Numbered from the stretch's first letter, positions 33,536 through 46,642 are shown. The stretch: 64,000 bases of DNA from Hysterangium stoloniferum (GCA_015178975.1 WHVD01000094.1:186001-250000), one strand, 5' to 3'. The notes: a model not told the origin generated them from the sequence alone. Program-made: numbers and translations.

Positions 33536-34722
33536 CTATTCGTTCTCATCCGTCTGCATCTGTTTCGCCTTTCCCTCCGCAGCCGTCCACTCATTCAGCT
33601 CATTCTCATGAACTTTCGCATGCCTGGGGTAGTCCACATCGTATCGGGTGAGCGTTCCCCAACGCGCGGAGCAAGAAGACACTAAACACCGGAATTCTCC
33701 GACAAGAACCTGTGGATCTTTCAGAACAATGGTATTTTCCAAATCCAGGACTCCACTCTTCACGTAATTGTACTCCCTGAGCCCATGGTCCGTTCGTAAG
33801 TGACGCACGATGTTGGCTTGCGAGGCATAGTCGCTTTTGCAGGCTGCCCCAGTAATGGGATCTATGTAAACGCAATGATGCCTTTTAAAGTGTTCTGACG
33901 AAGGTTCTGAGTGACAAAGGTATCATCCTTGGAAAGCTGCTTGCCAGCATTCTTGTCTTTACGGGGCAAATGCTCGTTTTGTATGTGCTGTAGGAATTTG
34001 TCGGCATCCAACCATTCCGTGTCGCAAGGACTGCCCTTCTGGTTTACTAGGTGGCTACATATCCATTTTCGGTGCTCGATACACTTGAATAAATGTATAG
34101 TCGAACCTGACGGAATTGGGCTCGCGTTTCTGTCCTGTGGATTGAAGTACTGGATGAAAAGCTGTTCCTTCTGATTCTTGTTTTCGACGCAGCTTTGCCT
34201 TGAGCTATCATTGATGACCTGGGAAGTCCACTAATTGGAGTTCTAAGCGGTATAAAGCCTGTTCCAGCCATAGTTTCAAGGGAGGGGACTTTCCTATACG
34301 CCGAACAACCTGCTGTTCCACGAAAACTGATGCCTGTGGATCGGACGAATCTGCTGTTGCAATGCTTTGAAGGGCAGGCGGTGGTGATTTGAAAAATCTT
34401 CCGTTTCTTCACGTCTCCTCTTTAAGGCTCGACCAAGGGGACCTGCGTCCAGGATCTGACACGAGGGTCCCGCAGCGCTTGGACTCTGAGGATTGTACAG
34501 CTCTGAAGGATAGTCCGCTGCGATAGGAACATCGGTTCTGAACATGTTTTGGTCAAGACAGTTTCCCGGGGATGGCGACATGGGGCCATCCTTAAAATAC
34601 ATGTATCCAAACATAAAATTGTCTGGAGATACACCTGCAGGGAGGGTATCATTTACGACGGTGTTTCGCGACGAACTTGCGAATGAGTTCTGGCCACTAA
34701 GGTCTGAAAAAACGGAGTGCAT
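33536..34722 (-). CDS. C2H2 zinc-finger protein (three exons)
   Basis: ATG 34722-34720; exons 34722-34300, 34230-33963 and 33906-33536 splice in frame (GTATAG...TTAG and GTAAAG...CAG) to 353 aa. The N-terminal third is Ser/Pro-rich with a basic patch 'RALKRRREETE' near residue 115, a possible nuclear signal. Finger-like motifs follow: 'CIEHRKWICSHL...HIQNEH' and 'HCVYIDPITGAACKSDYAS' followed by 'RHLRTDH', then 'FRCLVSSCSARWG...RHAKVH'. The Cys-Cys spacings are long and irregular, as in several basidiomycete-specific C2H2 regulators. A DNA-binding role is inferred. The gene lies only in the spacer between the two permeases; whether it controls them is unknown. An upstream exon cannot be excluded. 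Confidence 0.65.
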
Positions 34723-34908
34723 CTGGTCCTCAGTAAATTCCTCAGTGAAAGAGTCTGTAAGGAAGATTGGGAACACAGAACACAAGGACAAGTTGCAATG
34801 CCTCGGCTAAGAGGGGGGTTATAAAGCCTGCGAAACTGAAGCCTGCCTGGAAATTCCCGGTGTAAAGATGGGGATTTTGTGCACAAACCCCAGTGTGGCC
34901 TGGAGCAT

Positions 34909-35011
34909 GATGGCCTACGAGCGTGATGGCCTACGAGCGTGATGGCCTACGAGCGTGATGGCCTACGAGCGTGATGGCCTACGAGCATGATGGCGTACGA
35001 ACACGATGGCT
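34909..35011. repeat. 16-bp tandem repeat, six units
   Basis: GATGGCCTACGAGCGT repeated from 34909. The first four units are identical, and the last two carry one and a few changes. It lies about 190 bp upstream of the C2H2 gene start. With a 16-bp period it is not coding. Confidence 0.85.
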
Positions 35012-36399
35012 ATGTATCCATTGTTTGTTGTAATGGGGGAGTTTGGAGGGTCCCGTTGAATATATCGGGGGAGGGGGGTGAGTTCAGATCAAGGGTCACG
35101 CTGATTACGCTACTGTGGCCTCGGCCAATGGTGGCTATGCGTCCTTTGTGTGGTTGGTGGAGGTTTTGAGTGGTGTCAGGGTGTGCCCATAACCATTAAT
35201 ATCCTAATATACATTATAGGAGAGAGTGACAACGCGAAACGATCGCATATCGAAGAGAGATGTAATAAAGGGAGTGATCGCAGTTCACCACTTCATTATC
35301 CGCTTTGCGTCGCCAGTTGTGTAATTGCGTAATGCTTTCTTTTACTCAATTGGAAGAATGTGGACCTTGTAAATTTGCTATAATACCAAAAATTTGAGAT
35401 CACTCCCCCACGTATGCGAGAGACTATCGACATCGATGTTTGAGGTGGTGTAAGCTGTCGTGAAAAACGAGATGTTAGCAAACAAGAGATATTGAAACCA
35501 CAAAGCTCATACAAACCAATAATCCTGAACATATCATAAATTTCTGTGGCTTGTTGATATTTCAGTCCATTTGTAAAACAATAGGGCCACAAAGTGTCGA
35601 TCGAACGATCCCATCATCACGGCACAATCAAAACCTCATGGAAAAGGAGTGGCATGAGGCAGATTGCAACATTGTAGAAGACATTAGCAGGATCTATAAA
35701 TATAACCAAAATATACGTAAAATGACCCATAAATAGTGAAAGCCATCTTGAGAGGACAACATATTTTTCGGCCAAGATAACGGTTGATTACTCTCGGGCA
35801 ACTTTTCCGATTTGCACAACAATTGCCATGCAACCTCATGAATATGTGACATTGTTGACTGTTTAGAAGGGACAAGGATTAGATAAAGAATAGATGTCGT
35901 AGTCAACTCGTGAGAACGCATCTGCAGGCGCCCACAGTGGTCCAAAGAGTGGTGCTCGAGGCCAGCACCGGGATAACCCCCTCTCCAAAAAAATTTAGGA
36001 TCCTTAGTAGAGCTCTATTTTATATAAACTCCAACAACCATTCATTGAATCGTTATAAGAGTTGAAATTGGTGAGGAACTTTTGACAGTAGAGGCTTATT
36101 TTATATAAACTCCGCCCATCACTCATCGGATCCTTAACCGAGTTAAAATTGGCTAAGGATCCAAAAGTTCGTACCCGCCAATCACATGTTGGATCCACGG
36201 AGTTAAAATTAATTAAGGATATAACATGTGATTGCAGGGTTTAGACCTTTTGGATAAAAAATTTTGGAGCCAAGGCTTTTCCCGGTGTTGCAGGATTCCC
36301 AGGGCACTTGTTAAATATACAGACGTAATTTAGTTTGGAAAGCCCAGACATTTAGTTCAACCCGCAAATTTCCGGAGAAACATAAGCTTTTCGAGGACT
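35012..36399. other. Spacer right part, no gene recognised
   Basis: Short open frames only. A two-copy repeat lies at about 36011-36160: TATTTTATATAAACTCC followed by AGAGTTGAAATTGG or CGAGTTAAAATTGG, with related ATCCACGGAGTTAAAATT near 36190. Confidence 0.4.
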
Positions 36400-37326
36400 T
36401 GTCGAAAATTTGAATGTTTTCGAGAAGAAATTGCATTTTCCACGAATTATTCCGAGATCGAGAATTTTCAGAGTCCTTTGTTGGATTTCCACGCATTTTC
36501 AAAATTCGAGCCTTCTCGAGAAAAAATCATATTTTACGCAATATTCCGAGATTCAGGATTTGGAGCCTCAGTTCTGTGTGAGTGTGAAGGGGTGAGAGTC
36601 AGATTCAGTCAGTCAGGCAGTAAACTCGGGCTAAAAGTGAATGTTGTGTTAACAAACAGCGAAGCTTAACGTTTCAGTTGCTCAATATGTATGATACATG
36701 TTCCACCAAAAAAAGGAGAAGAAAGAAACTCCAGGGAATCAACCACAGTCATGTATATTGAAAGGGACATATAGACATGGTCAAAGTATTACGTGCAATA
36801 CTTATTGTCCTGGGGGAAATCTTTGCTATATGAGATGGAAGGGTAGATAATAATCAACTTGAATGAGATATTCCATAATTGGTAAGTATTTCCAACGTAT
36901 GAAATATCACGCTAACAGCCCTGCTGTTGTGCATAAATGAATTTTTGCAGGTGGATTAAATGACGTTCCAATGCTACATGTCGTATGAACCCTTACCTGG
37001 CACAAACACCAGCCGAGCCGCAGGAGGGGTGTCACCGCGTGGTTTAAAACTACGACATGCCTGACAACCTACAATACTCGTGGCCGTTATGCCCCTTCCC
37101 CTTAACCTTTCAGAACACTGTCCACCCATATTTCCACACGGAAATGTAACTGAAAGCAGGTACCATCTCGAATCTCGAATCACATCAAGCAATTGTGACG
37201 GCTGTGACCACTGCTGTGAATACAACCAATGAATACCATACACACGCTCCAATCATGTATAATCTTGGCTGCCTATCCGATTGTCCCTTGACGTCTTGAC
37301 TGGCTGCTCTGTTTCCTCTCACCGTC

Positions 37327-40143
37327 ATGAGCAACGCGTCGTTCGACAAGGAAAAACGACCCCTCGGCGATGTTGAGGCGGTATCTGTCCCTTCCGACGC
37401 AGAGGATGAAAGTCAAATCCGTGCCAGGTTGGGACGCTTTGGTCTGGGAAAGCTGTTCGATGCCGGAGGTAAGCAAACTTGACCGTGGCGAGAATTCCTT
37501 GCCTGTATAGTTGATCTGTTATTCTCCATACAAGTCGAGGCGCGAGGTATCGAACGTGTGCCCGAGAATGAACGAGAAGACAAGCATAGTATCGGTCTTT
37601 TACTTCTATGGTTCTCGTACGTCTTTTGCACTGAATATCTCTATATATCATATCATGTTTATTTCTCACTTCCAAAAAGCGTCAACATCGTTCTCACCAC
37701 GATCCCCATCGGGATGCTCGCCCAGGAAATTTTCACACTGACGTTCCCACACGCCGTGGCTACCACATTGGGATTCGCACTCATGTAGGTTGCAGGTCTT
37801 ACATAACACCCAATATACTTGACGCTTATCACCGGATCACCCACCACTCCAATAGCGGCTGTACGACCGTCGGATTCATTGCGATCCTTGGTCCACGATT
37901 CGGCATGCGTACCATGGTCATCACGCGTTATTCGTACGGGTACTGGGGAGGGGCTCTTATTTCACTCCTAAATATCCTCACTCAGGTACGTATACGGACT
38001 TGATATCATCAAACGAGAATCATTTTACCGATCTTCTTTACAAAGCTTGGTTTCTCCGTTATCGCAGTTATCCTCGCTGGCCAGGTTTTGCACAATATCA
38101 ATTCCAATATGCCTCTAATTGTTGGCGTTATTCTCATCGGGTATGTTCATGGTTGTTGATTCTCTCTCAATCGTTCTTTCGTATTCGTATTCGGGATTTT
38201 ATTTGACGTTATCTGTTCTATTGTTGAATAAATCTAAATTGTCAACTATGTCGATAAAAAGTGTAAAAATTTCTTCATGATCCTTTCCGCCTCTTCTTTT
38301 CATTGATATCAACTATTTTTATTATCATGGATCTAAAGTTCTGACGAGCATTCCATTTTGTCCAGAATAATTTGCGGTATATTTTTTCGTTCATTCATTC
38401 TACGAGCTTTCATTGATTTTATTCAAATGTAATGTGTAGTGTTAATCTGTTTCGTTGGGTATGTCCCCCTCTCCCCTTTAATTTGTGAAAACTGACTGAT
38501 TTGTAGATATGACGTGCGCCCTTTTCATTGCTAATTAATTATTGTTGCATACTTTGGTTCTCATACCCAAATGCTAGCTCTTGCATCATTATGAACGCTA
38601 CGCCTGGATTATCATGTCTATTGTATTCCTCATCATTTATGGATTAGGTGGTCATGCCGGTATGTCTAAGATTCTCCTTTTACTTTATTTAAATAGTTTT
38701 CATTTCCTATATATCCATTGATATCACAGCAAAACACACCCTTATATTCCAATCGCTGACCATACTCTAGGATACCAAATTTCTCTCCAAAAAGCCGACG
38801 AAGACCCAGCCGGTCACCTCCGTGCCGCAGATGTCCTCAGTTTCGGCGGTATCATTTTCTCCTCCTGTGCAGGATGGGCGCCAGTGTCAGTCATATTCGT
38901 ACCCTTCCACCGCAATCGCGCGCTGAGGCTCACTGATATCTAATACCCTTATCTTATATTCTCAATTTTATCCCTCCAGCGCAGCAGATTTCAACTGTCG
39001 TCTCCCCGTAAACACGTCCAAAATCAAGATATTCGTGCTCACATTTTTTGGAGTTCTTATTCCCATTATGTTCATCGTTATTCTTGGGGCTGTACTTATG
39101 ACTGTACCTGCTTATTCGGATGCTTACCGTGCGGGGGATGCAGCTGGCGTGTTGAAGAAGGGTATATCCATGTTTTTCCCCATTGGTCCGGTTTTGCTGA
39201 CCGGCGGCGATTTGACAGTGTTCGAGCCTTGGGGACATGGTGGTGATTTCCTCTTGGTGCTTTTGGCCTTATCTGTCGTCGGGAACAACAGTATGTCTTC
39301 TATCTCTTTACACCTTTGGGGTCATATTATCATGGTTAACTGACTATTCCACATAGTCCCCAACACCTGTGAGCATCCTTTTTTATATCATCCATGGCTT
39401 TCTAAACAGCAATCTGACAATAGACTCCACCGCACTGTCAATGCAAACTCTCATCCCCGCATTCCGCCATATTCCCCGCGCAGCCTTCACAATCCTCGCC
39501 TTCATCATCTACACCGTAGCCGGAATTGCGGGTCGAGAACATTTCAGTTCCATTTTGACCAATTTCCTTGCTATCGTAAGTATAACCCTCAAATATCCAA
39601 TCACGATCACATCATCCCTCGGACGACGCTAACTGAATCCCCTGCTTTACTCGATGTATATATAGCTTGGGTATTGGATTGCCTTCTGGGTAGTCATTGT
39701 TTTCGAAGAACATATCATCTTCCGTCGTCCGAATGGTCCTTTGGGAGGATATGATCTGCGCGTCTACGATTCGCCTAAGCTGTATGTCTTCTGTTGTATT
39801 TCCCATCCTTTCACTGACTTATCCATCACCCACCTACCATCCATTTGGCCCATCCTTTGATAGTCTTCCCGTGGGTCTCGCTGCCGTGTACGCACCATAC
39901 TTCCCTCTTTCCTCTATCCCCTTTCACATGTCTCACTGGTTTTTCCGGATTTGATCTAGCTTCGCCAGCTGCTGCGGTATCGGAGGCGCCGTTATCTCCA
40001 TGGCACAAGTATGGTACATCGGCCCCGTCGCAGCGAAGCTTGGTCCGTTCGGCGGAGATATGGGTTTCGAGTTCGCCACCATTTTTTCGGGCATTATATA
40101 CCCCCCTTTGAGATACCTTGAGATCAAAAAGTGGGGCCGATGA
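37327..40143 (+). CDS. NCS1-type purine/cytosine permease, copy P2
   Basis: Sixteen exons: 37327-37468, 37535-37616, 37680-37784, 37856-37985, 38046-38140, 38366-38376, 38440-38458, 38507-38513, 38578-38659, 38771-38885, 38980-39290, 39357-39368, 39424-39575, 39666-39781, 39864-39887 and 39960-40143. Together they give 1587 nt, an uninterrupted 528-aa protein. Four are microexons of 11, 19, 7 and 12 nt. The protein shows the NCS1 layout: hydrophilic N-terminus, 'ARGIERVPENE', 'GPRFGMRTMVITRYSYGYWG', 'GWAPVAADFNCRLP', 'GNNIPNTYS', 'GYWIAFWVVIVFEEHI', and C-terminal 'GGDMGFEF...YPPLRYLEIKKWGR', with about 12 hydrophobic segments. Likely a plasma-membrane proton symporter for purine, cytosine or a related base. 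P1 is its divergent partner. Both being open despite about 9 percent DNA divergence suggests both are used. Confidence 0.9.
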
Positions 40144-40489
40144 GTTTTATGGTACTTGTGTTGGGCGGCAGAACCTCAAGGTTATTTGCACTATGAATTT
40201 CTATTTTTCTTGATTTCCGCACATATTTGAAAATTGGGATATGAGAAGTTTGACATGATGTTGAAAGAGATAATGCCTTGGTTCCATGGCTCTACATATA
40301 TATTATGACATATTGAGCATCATCTATATTACCTCAATGTCTGTATGTTGCCATCATTTCTTTCCGTTATACCCCTCTACAGATTATGGTTTTAAGTCCT
40401 CGCCACTAAATCATCACGTTTCACTTTTTTTTTTGCCAACAATTAACACACCCTCTTGCTCTACAGGAAACAATGCCATCCTAAACTAC

Positions 40490-40830
40490 ATGTCAAACAT
40501 ACTAGTTAAAATCTCTGATCTTACAGAAGATAAGTACATTGATTGGAGTAGTGAAATGCGCGTATTCTTTAAAGGCTCTGGCACCAGCTGAGATAACCAA
40601 TTTAGTTCAAGAAATTGTGCCGCTGGACACAAGAGCTGATGCAGAGCTGTTGGTATACCCATGGTCTCATCAGCCCAGGACTTCGATATCTGACTTGTTG
40701 CAGAACTTCTGGCTTCCACGCTTGGAAGATAATAAAGGCATTTGTCCGTCATCTGGTCATGACTCCCTGATTTTAAATACTGTCAGATATCCTGTTAGGG
40801 AATACACGACCTATCTAGGCCTGTAGACCT
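40490..40830 (+). pseudogene. Gag-like small ORF remnant, right arm
   Basis: 'MSNILVKISDLTEDKYIDWS' starts at about 40491, after an AG splice-like site (CTCTACAG 40460-40468). The continuation 'LLQNFWLPRLEDNKGICPSS' is in another frame. Same remnant as 25390-25760. Confidence 0.35.
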
Positions 40831-41660
40831 CTGTATACATATTCTCAACTCTACACGCATATCGCTCCAAGCACTGGGGTGTGGCAGTGATAATGCATTC
40901 CATAACGAGGGTTGTTTTGAGTGCAAAACCACCATTGCTTCCCACGACGATCCCATTCTGAAGAGGGCAAACTTCAAGTCAATTCTGGTGGTATCGAGCT
41001 ACGAGAATCATATAGTGGTATAGCCACACGGTGAATTTCCTGGCTCCAATATTAGCGGTTAGGCAAATTGGTAAACATCATAGTTAAGTAACTAGTGGCA
41101 TAGCTAAAAACATTTATTAGTTCTATTATCGGATATTAGCCATTATGAATCATGGTCCTCGCGTTGTTTTATTATCTTAGCTGCATATCACAACATTAAC
41201 AACTCACGGGCTCTGTAACCGCTGTATATGTATTGTCCGGTGGCCTCCAGTACTTGCCATGACAACTAATATTGGATCAACAACAGCTCATATTTATTAG
41301 TTGAAAATACACTGTCAAAGCTGCTTACGAAAAGTATCTTTCCAATGACTCATTCTACAGCCTGCTTATTAGATGTATCTTTCCAATCACTCGCTTACCA
41401 ACTACATTTGTGTTGGGAGTGTATTAATTATTAGTAGCGTATATATATTTGTGATATACATTAGGAAAACCGAACGTGTGCCGAATATAATGTAATTCAG
41501 TTTGCTAATTTATATCCCAAACATATATGCTATGCCGGAGAGTGACGTGGTCAGTTGTTATATTGGAAGCAATAGGCAGATGTCCATCCTCCGTGCAGCA
41601 TTGCAAAGCTTCCCTCCTTTTCGGCGACGTATACGCACGTTGCCGATATTATATGCTTGT

Positions 41661-43010
41661 TAAGCCAACTCGCAACCCACCGTAGCACCACAAAGGTTCC
41701 AAGGCTTGTAAAAACTCATAGCGGAAAAGTCCGAGAAACTTGAACAGCCCATTATGTAACTAAGATGAAGTTGAACTTTTTTTAAAAAAAAAAATCGAAC
41801 GGCATATTCCAGAGAACCAACATCTTTTTTTTTTTTTTGAAAAAAAAAAAAAATAGTTATAATTAACTACTACACTACAAGATTTTTCACCTCTAACCAT
41901 TTCTTCTATTATATGTTGCCTGTCGTCAGTTGGCAATTTATTGCTTAGATTAGTTTGTAAGAACATTGTCTCCTTACAGAATCTTTGTTAGGGGGCTTTC
42001 CGAAGCTACATTCAGTAAAGTACATGTGCTGTATTATGTCGCTACCTCGCTAATTGTTGGAAGCGTGGGAATATAATGACATCCATAAAGGCTAGTGAAG
42101 AGGCCAAAAACTATACTCCCCTTTACGTTCTGTGCAAATATTTGGAGTGTTCTATAAGAATACTACAGTTATCCGATTTGTTCATTGGTGTGGGGGTCTC
42201 TCATATGATGGAAATATCAACTGGCTTGTAAATGCCATCGGCTGAGGTCGGCTGGCAATTTCATTACGTTTGAAACTCGTCAGCTCAAAGTTCTTGTAGT
42301 CGAATTGCCCAGCTTGTTAGCGTAACTTCTACGAAGTGATTTATAATGTCAAGGAGACAACGTTACTCATTACCATGACCATTCAAGTGAGACGCTTCAA
42401 TATTAACATCTCCTTCCCATCGCCATTTAGTAGCCCGCACTATTTTCAAAAAGAGAAGCATCAGAACATCTCCCCAACTGTCAGGCGGCAACCGCTACCC
42501 ACGTTATGCACCGGAAGAAACCCGGAATCCAAAAGATTTTTCCATCCTTTGTGGAGGCTTGGTGTAGACCCCGCCGGATCCTTCAGCCAGTTGATGTTGG
42601 TTTAGAATTATTCCTGAAAGGGTTTACCGGTTGTGCATGTGATCCTTGATCAACTCCAAGTCGTTTCAGGATCTAGTGGCTGACTGTTGGATATCATATT
42701 TACACGGCTTCCCTAAGGGATCCAAAAATATGTGAGCTCCGGGGCTTTTTCCGATGATGATTCTCGAGCAAGTCAAATTGATCAGTTTGATGTCTATCAA
42801 CCTTTCCTAAGCGCAATTTGATCACGTCAGAGGGTTCTACATTTGAATCCCGGATTGCTTCTGCCATGCGAATCACCTATCTGATATATACTCTTATAGA
42901 AGTACACTGCATCTGTTGACTGTCAAATCTTTCCCTTCCAGTCAAGTCTCGAGGAGTTAAATATTCATTTGAATACATAAAAATTAAGTAAAACATGGTG
43001 ACAAGGGGAA
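41661..43010. other. Intergenic stretch
   Basis: AT-rich with poly(T)/poly(A) runs at 41778-41850 and no recognisable gene. An open frame at 42336-42605 has no signature. Confidence 0.4.
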
Positions 43011-46000
43011 TTATCTAGCCGTTGCCCAACCGCCGGTAGACAAGGAATCAGGAAGGGAACCTGCGCAGTTATTCACCTGGTTTTTGTCGCTAGTTAACTG
43101 AATAGTAATATTGCCTCCCACTCGGAAAGTGTCATAAAAGTCGAAATGACACCTCGACTCGGTTTGCTTTCCGTTAACCAAGACGGACTGCACGTAGGCT
43201 GATGCACCCTTGGGAATTGTTTGGTTGAGACTCTTTGAGTCAAAGCCTTCAACTGTTACGGTTGTACTTGTTCCTAACTCAGTGTTGTGGATAGTGTATG
43301 AGGGCAAGAATGGGCTTAGGATAAGGAATTGTGTCGTGGATGGCACTTTAAAAGCCTGTGTTAGCCCATCTAAAACTCAAGATCCCAATGTAACCAACCA
43401 GGATAGATCCCAAGTAAATGGAAGATCAGAAGCGTTCCCATAGCACACTGGTCATCATTCCCCGGGAGACCATTGGGTTCTAATACAGTCGTGAGCTACA
43501 GCATGCATCTGAGAATAAAATATACGAACCGATCCCAAAGTTGGTGTAGACAACGTCTCTCACTTGATCAACAGACTTCGCAGGTTGGTTGCTGTAGTGG
43601 TATCCCACCGGTGTCTGAGACATACATTAGTTAGACGATGGCGTAATGATTGGATAGATAATTTCACTTGGAAGGAAGGTTCATTTCCTGCCTGGTAGTA
43701 GCCTTCCTAAATCAATTAATTCAGCTTCAGTCAAATCGAGCTACATGTTCATGTGTACATACTTTGAAAAAGTGATCTAGGCGTTTCACAAACGTGGTCT
43801 ATTTGAATTATTGGATTTAAGTCTTGCATGGGGAAAGATTCAAGTTGCTACTTACGTCTCCACCCATCAATGTGATGAGGTGTGCTGTGTCATGAGGCGC
43901 GAAATTTGAATACTCCCAAGACGAACTACGAGGGTTACGGGTCAACCTCCAACGAATAGATGTAGAAATGTCACCTCTCATAAAACCCATTCTCATTGTC
44001 ACCCTGCAAAGAACACTCTCGATTTTGGTTCTTATCCTTTGGCGAGCAATTGACGGGATCTTGGAATGAGAATGTTCCATTGGGGAAACGCTTTTGCATG
44101 AAGCCTGGAACATATAAACATGACGATAACTACGCCGAAATCTATAGTAGCTGACCTTCGAATCCGTCACTTGTGACGCTGGGGTCCCATACATTGCGGT
44201 AGAACTATGAGTACAGTCGGATCAGACCAGGACATCAAGCAAGGAATCCAGGAAACACACCAAAGACTGAGATACGATATGCAAATTAGCGTTTTCCACG
44301 ACTTAACATAATGGTCTACGTACACGGTTGGCGTAATACGCCTCCTCATCCGCTTTTCCTAAAAGCTGCGCAACTTGGCGAATTCCGAAGTCGTTGAAAG
44401 CGTACTATCGTAAAAAAATAGATCGCAGGTTTGAGAAATAGTCTGAAAAGCACCCACCTCAAGTGTTCGACTACCTTCGCGAGTCTGCCTGCCTGTGCTG
44501 CTAGTGTCTAAAACTGCGTATGGTACGTAACCATATTGTCTGCACAGAAAGACTGTGAAAAAACGTTCCCCAAGTTACTATGTTTTCGTTCTCACTTGTA
44601 CACATTGATTTGTCGACCTAAGCATGATTACTTCAGAGCTAACACCGTGAGCAAGGGAGCAATCCATACCTTGAATATTCCACTCAGGTGGGTTTACCTC
44701 ACCATCAGTAAGAAGGGCGGAATATAGCTCATTTATATCAACACCCAATGTCGAAGCTTCATTGTGATACTTGACAGCGAAGTCGGCGAGAATTGGCACG
44801 CCGTTACTTCCGCCTTGTGTCCATCCTGGTACGTTGTTTGACCGACACTGGTATTTTATCAACATTGGCTGCATATGCATTCCTGCGAGATAAATGCACA
44901 CCTCTGGGATCCAACCATTCTTGCGCCAACCATCAATGTAGGTTTCGACAATTTCTGCAAAGTCTTGGGGAGAATGCAAGGACATCCATGGATAGAACGT
45001 TCGGAACTACGAAGAAAGTGAGGTTGGTTGAAAGGTGTTAGAGAGCTATTCAATCATACAGTATCCCAGGAGCAGTACAACGAATCGAAGTACGGGGAAG
45101 CAGTATTAGCGAACAGACCTTGTGCCTCCCCCGTCGCATTGTTCGGCGTCAGAGCCGCACGATAAACAGACGAATAAAGCATTTCAGTGACATTCGGATC
45201 GGTCATACCAACGTCGATCTCGACCTTTCCAAGTTTTTGGTTCCATAACTCGACCGAACGCTGACGGATATCATCAAAGGAGGCATTACCGACCTCGCTT
45301 TCAGCGTTTGCGCATGCTTGATCGGCTGAAACAAATGAGACGCCGACACGGACATTGATTTCCGTTGGATTGTTCGCATAGGAAAACAATGCACCACTTT
45401 GGTAGGGGGCACCGATAAGGTTAACGCTGAGGTTTAGGTGCGTTTGTCCAAGACCTGTTAGGGAATCGTTAGACCATTTGTGATATGATTTAGAGTGATG
45501 CGCACCCTTGGCATCTAAACCGAAAGTGTCACCTGTCCAAACGCCGTATTCGCTCAATTTCTGATTGCCGTTATCCAAGAGATCATAGCACGCGAAAGCC
45601 TGAGAATTTCTCAGTCTGATTAACAATAAAACGCTGATAAATTAATATACCTGATATGTGAAAGCACCAGGACCAAAACTTCGACAGCTAAGCCTGATAC
45701 ATGCAAGTCAAAACAAATTGAAACATACCTGGGCTGCCATCTTCCGCCCAGAGTTACCCTGCCAGCTTCGGGGTCAATATCCATGACGCCACCATGGAAG
45801 CCTGAAAGCTAGTCATTTCCGGAAAGCGAAAGGCATCATAAATGACACGTACTATTCGGAAGATCATTTGATAAATCAAGCACAAAATACGGTTTAGAGC
45901 CTTTGGGGAAAGTAAATCGTTCCAAACCAGCACGTCGGGTTGATGTTGCCTCGATCTTGATACTATTGTTCAATGTGGTAGTAAAATAACCGGGAGAGGC

Positions 46001-46642
46001 ATCTGCCGGTGAATAAGTAAATGAAAATGATAGTTAGATATGAGATAGCCTGCCATCGGTGTTCTTCTTCCTTAATCTGAGTCGGTTCGCGAGGGTGGTC
46101 GTACACGTATGGAACCCCTTTGGACAGAGAAGCGGCATAATTTCAAAATTACCATACGAACCTGATGGGAACGTTAATATAAGAGATAACACACAATTAT
46201 AGCCTCCTTTTACCGAGCGAAGACCCTGTACCACTGTCATGAAGTGGGCTGAGACCTCTGACTTGCTGAGTTGGATCGACCACGTATCCGGCAGGTGCAT
46301 AGCCCGTCATATCCACAGTGAACTTAGCCTGGGAATCGGTGTGTCAGCATGGGGACATCTTTCGTAAATGGGTGTATACGTACCATTCCGTACGGCACAG
46401 ATGCTCCAGGGCAGACATCGCCAAAGTTATCAGTCCCTAGAATAATATTAATATATCATATACTGTAGAAAACCAGGGAAGTTACCAATGAAGGGGTTCA
46501 CAAACTGTGTCCAATCAATTGTCTTGTTCTTCGCAGCATTTTTTATAGCAGCAGAAATGCGTTTCTGTTGTTGGGGAGTAGGCTGTGCAAGGATAGAGGA
46601 CACCAGCAGCAAAGTCACTAGAGAGGCACTAAGCCAAACCAT
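43011..46642 (-). CDS. Secreted GH92 alpha-mannosidase
   Basis: ATG 46642, stop 43011-43013; about 21 exons, all joining in frame, roughly 800-850 aa. GH92 enzymes are calcium-dependent exo-alpha-mannosidases, in fungi mostly alpha-1,2, that trim mannoproteins and N-glycans. The N-terminus is a signal peptide (MVWLSASLVTLLLVSSILAQ). Family blocks follow in order: 'DWTQFVNPFIGTDNFGDVCP', 'GASVPYGM', 'LSPLHDSGTGSSLGSYGNFE', 'NTDDASPGYF', 'YCSWDTFRTFYPW', 'NNVPGWTQGGSNGVPILADF', 'YGYVPYAVLDTSSTGRQTRE', 'NGLPGNDDQCAMGTLLIFHL', then the C-terminal beta domain. The GNDD motif region holds the catalytic-base aspartates. Introns are 45-120 nt. One (about 46003-46055) would need a GC donor (GCAGGC) to give NTDDASPGY, a rare but known donor type. 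Secretion to wall or medium is expected. Confidence 0.9.

Larger units (their letters stand above)
36400..41660 (+). repeat. Right arm of the inverted duplication
   Basis: Inverse partner of 23985-29900, carrying permease P2. It preserves the TRIM-free site. Its outer end (41570-41655, GCAGCATTGCAAAGCTTCC) corresponds to 23985-24060. 41045-41570 is AT-rich DNA absent from the left arm. Confidence 0.85.

Noticed and set aside
23985-41660. Assembly fold-back artefact
   Set aside because: Arms differ by about 9 percent and by several insertions, with a unique spacer, so they are two real loci.
43011-46642. GH92 gene as pseudogene because of many short frames
   Set aside because: All frames join through short introns with good borders, including one likely GC donor, to a full family layout.
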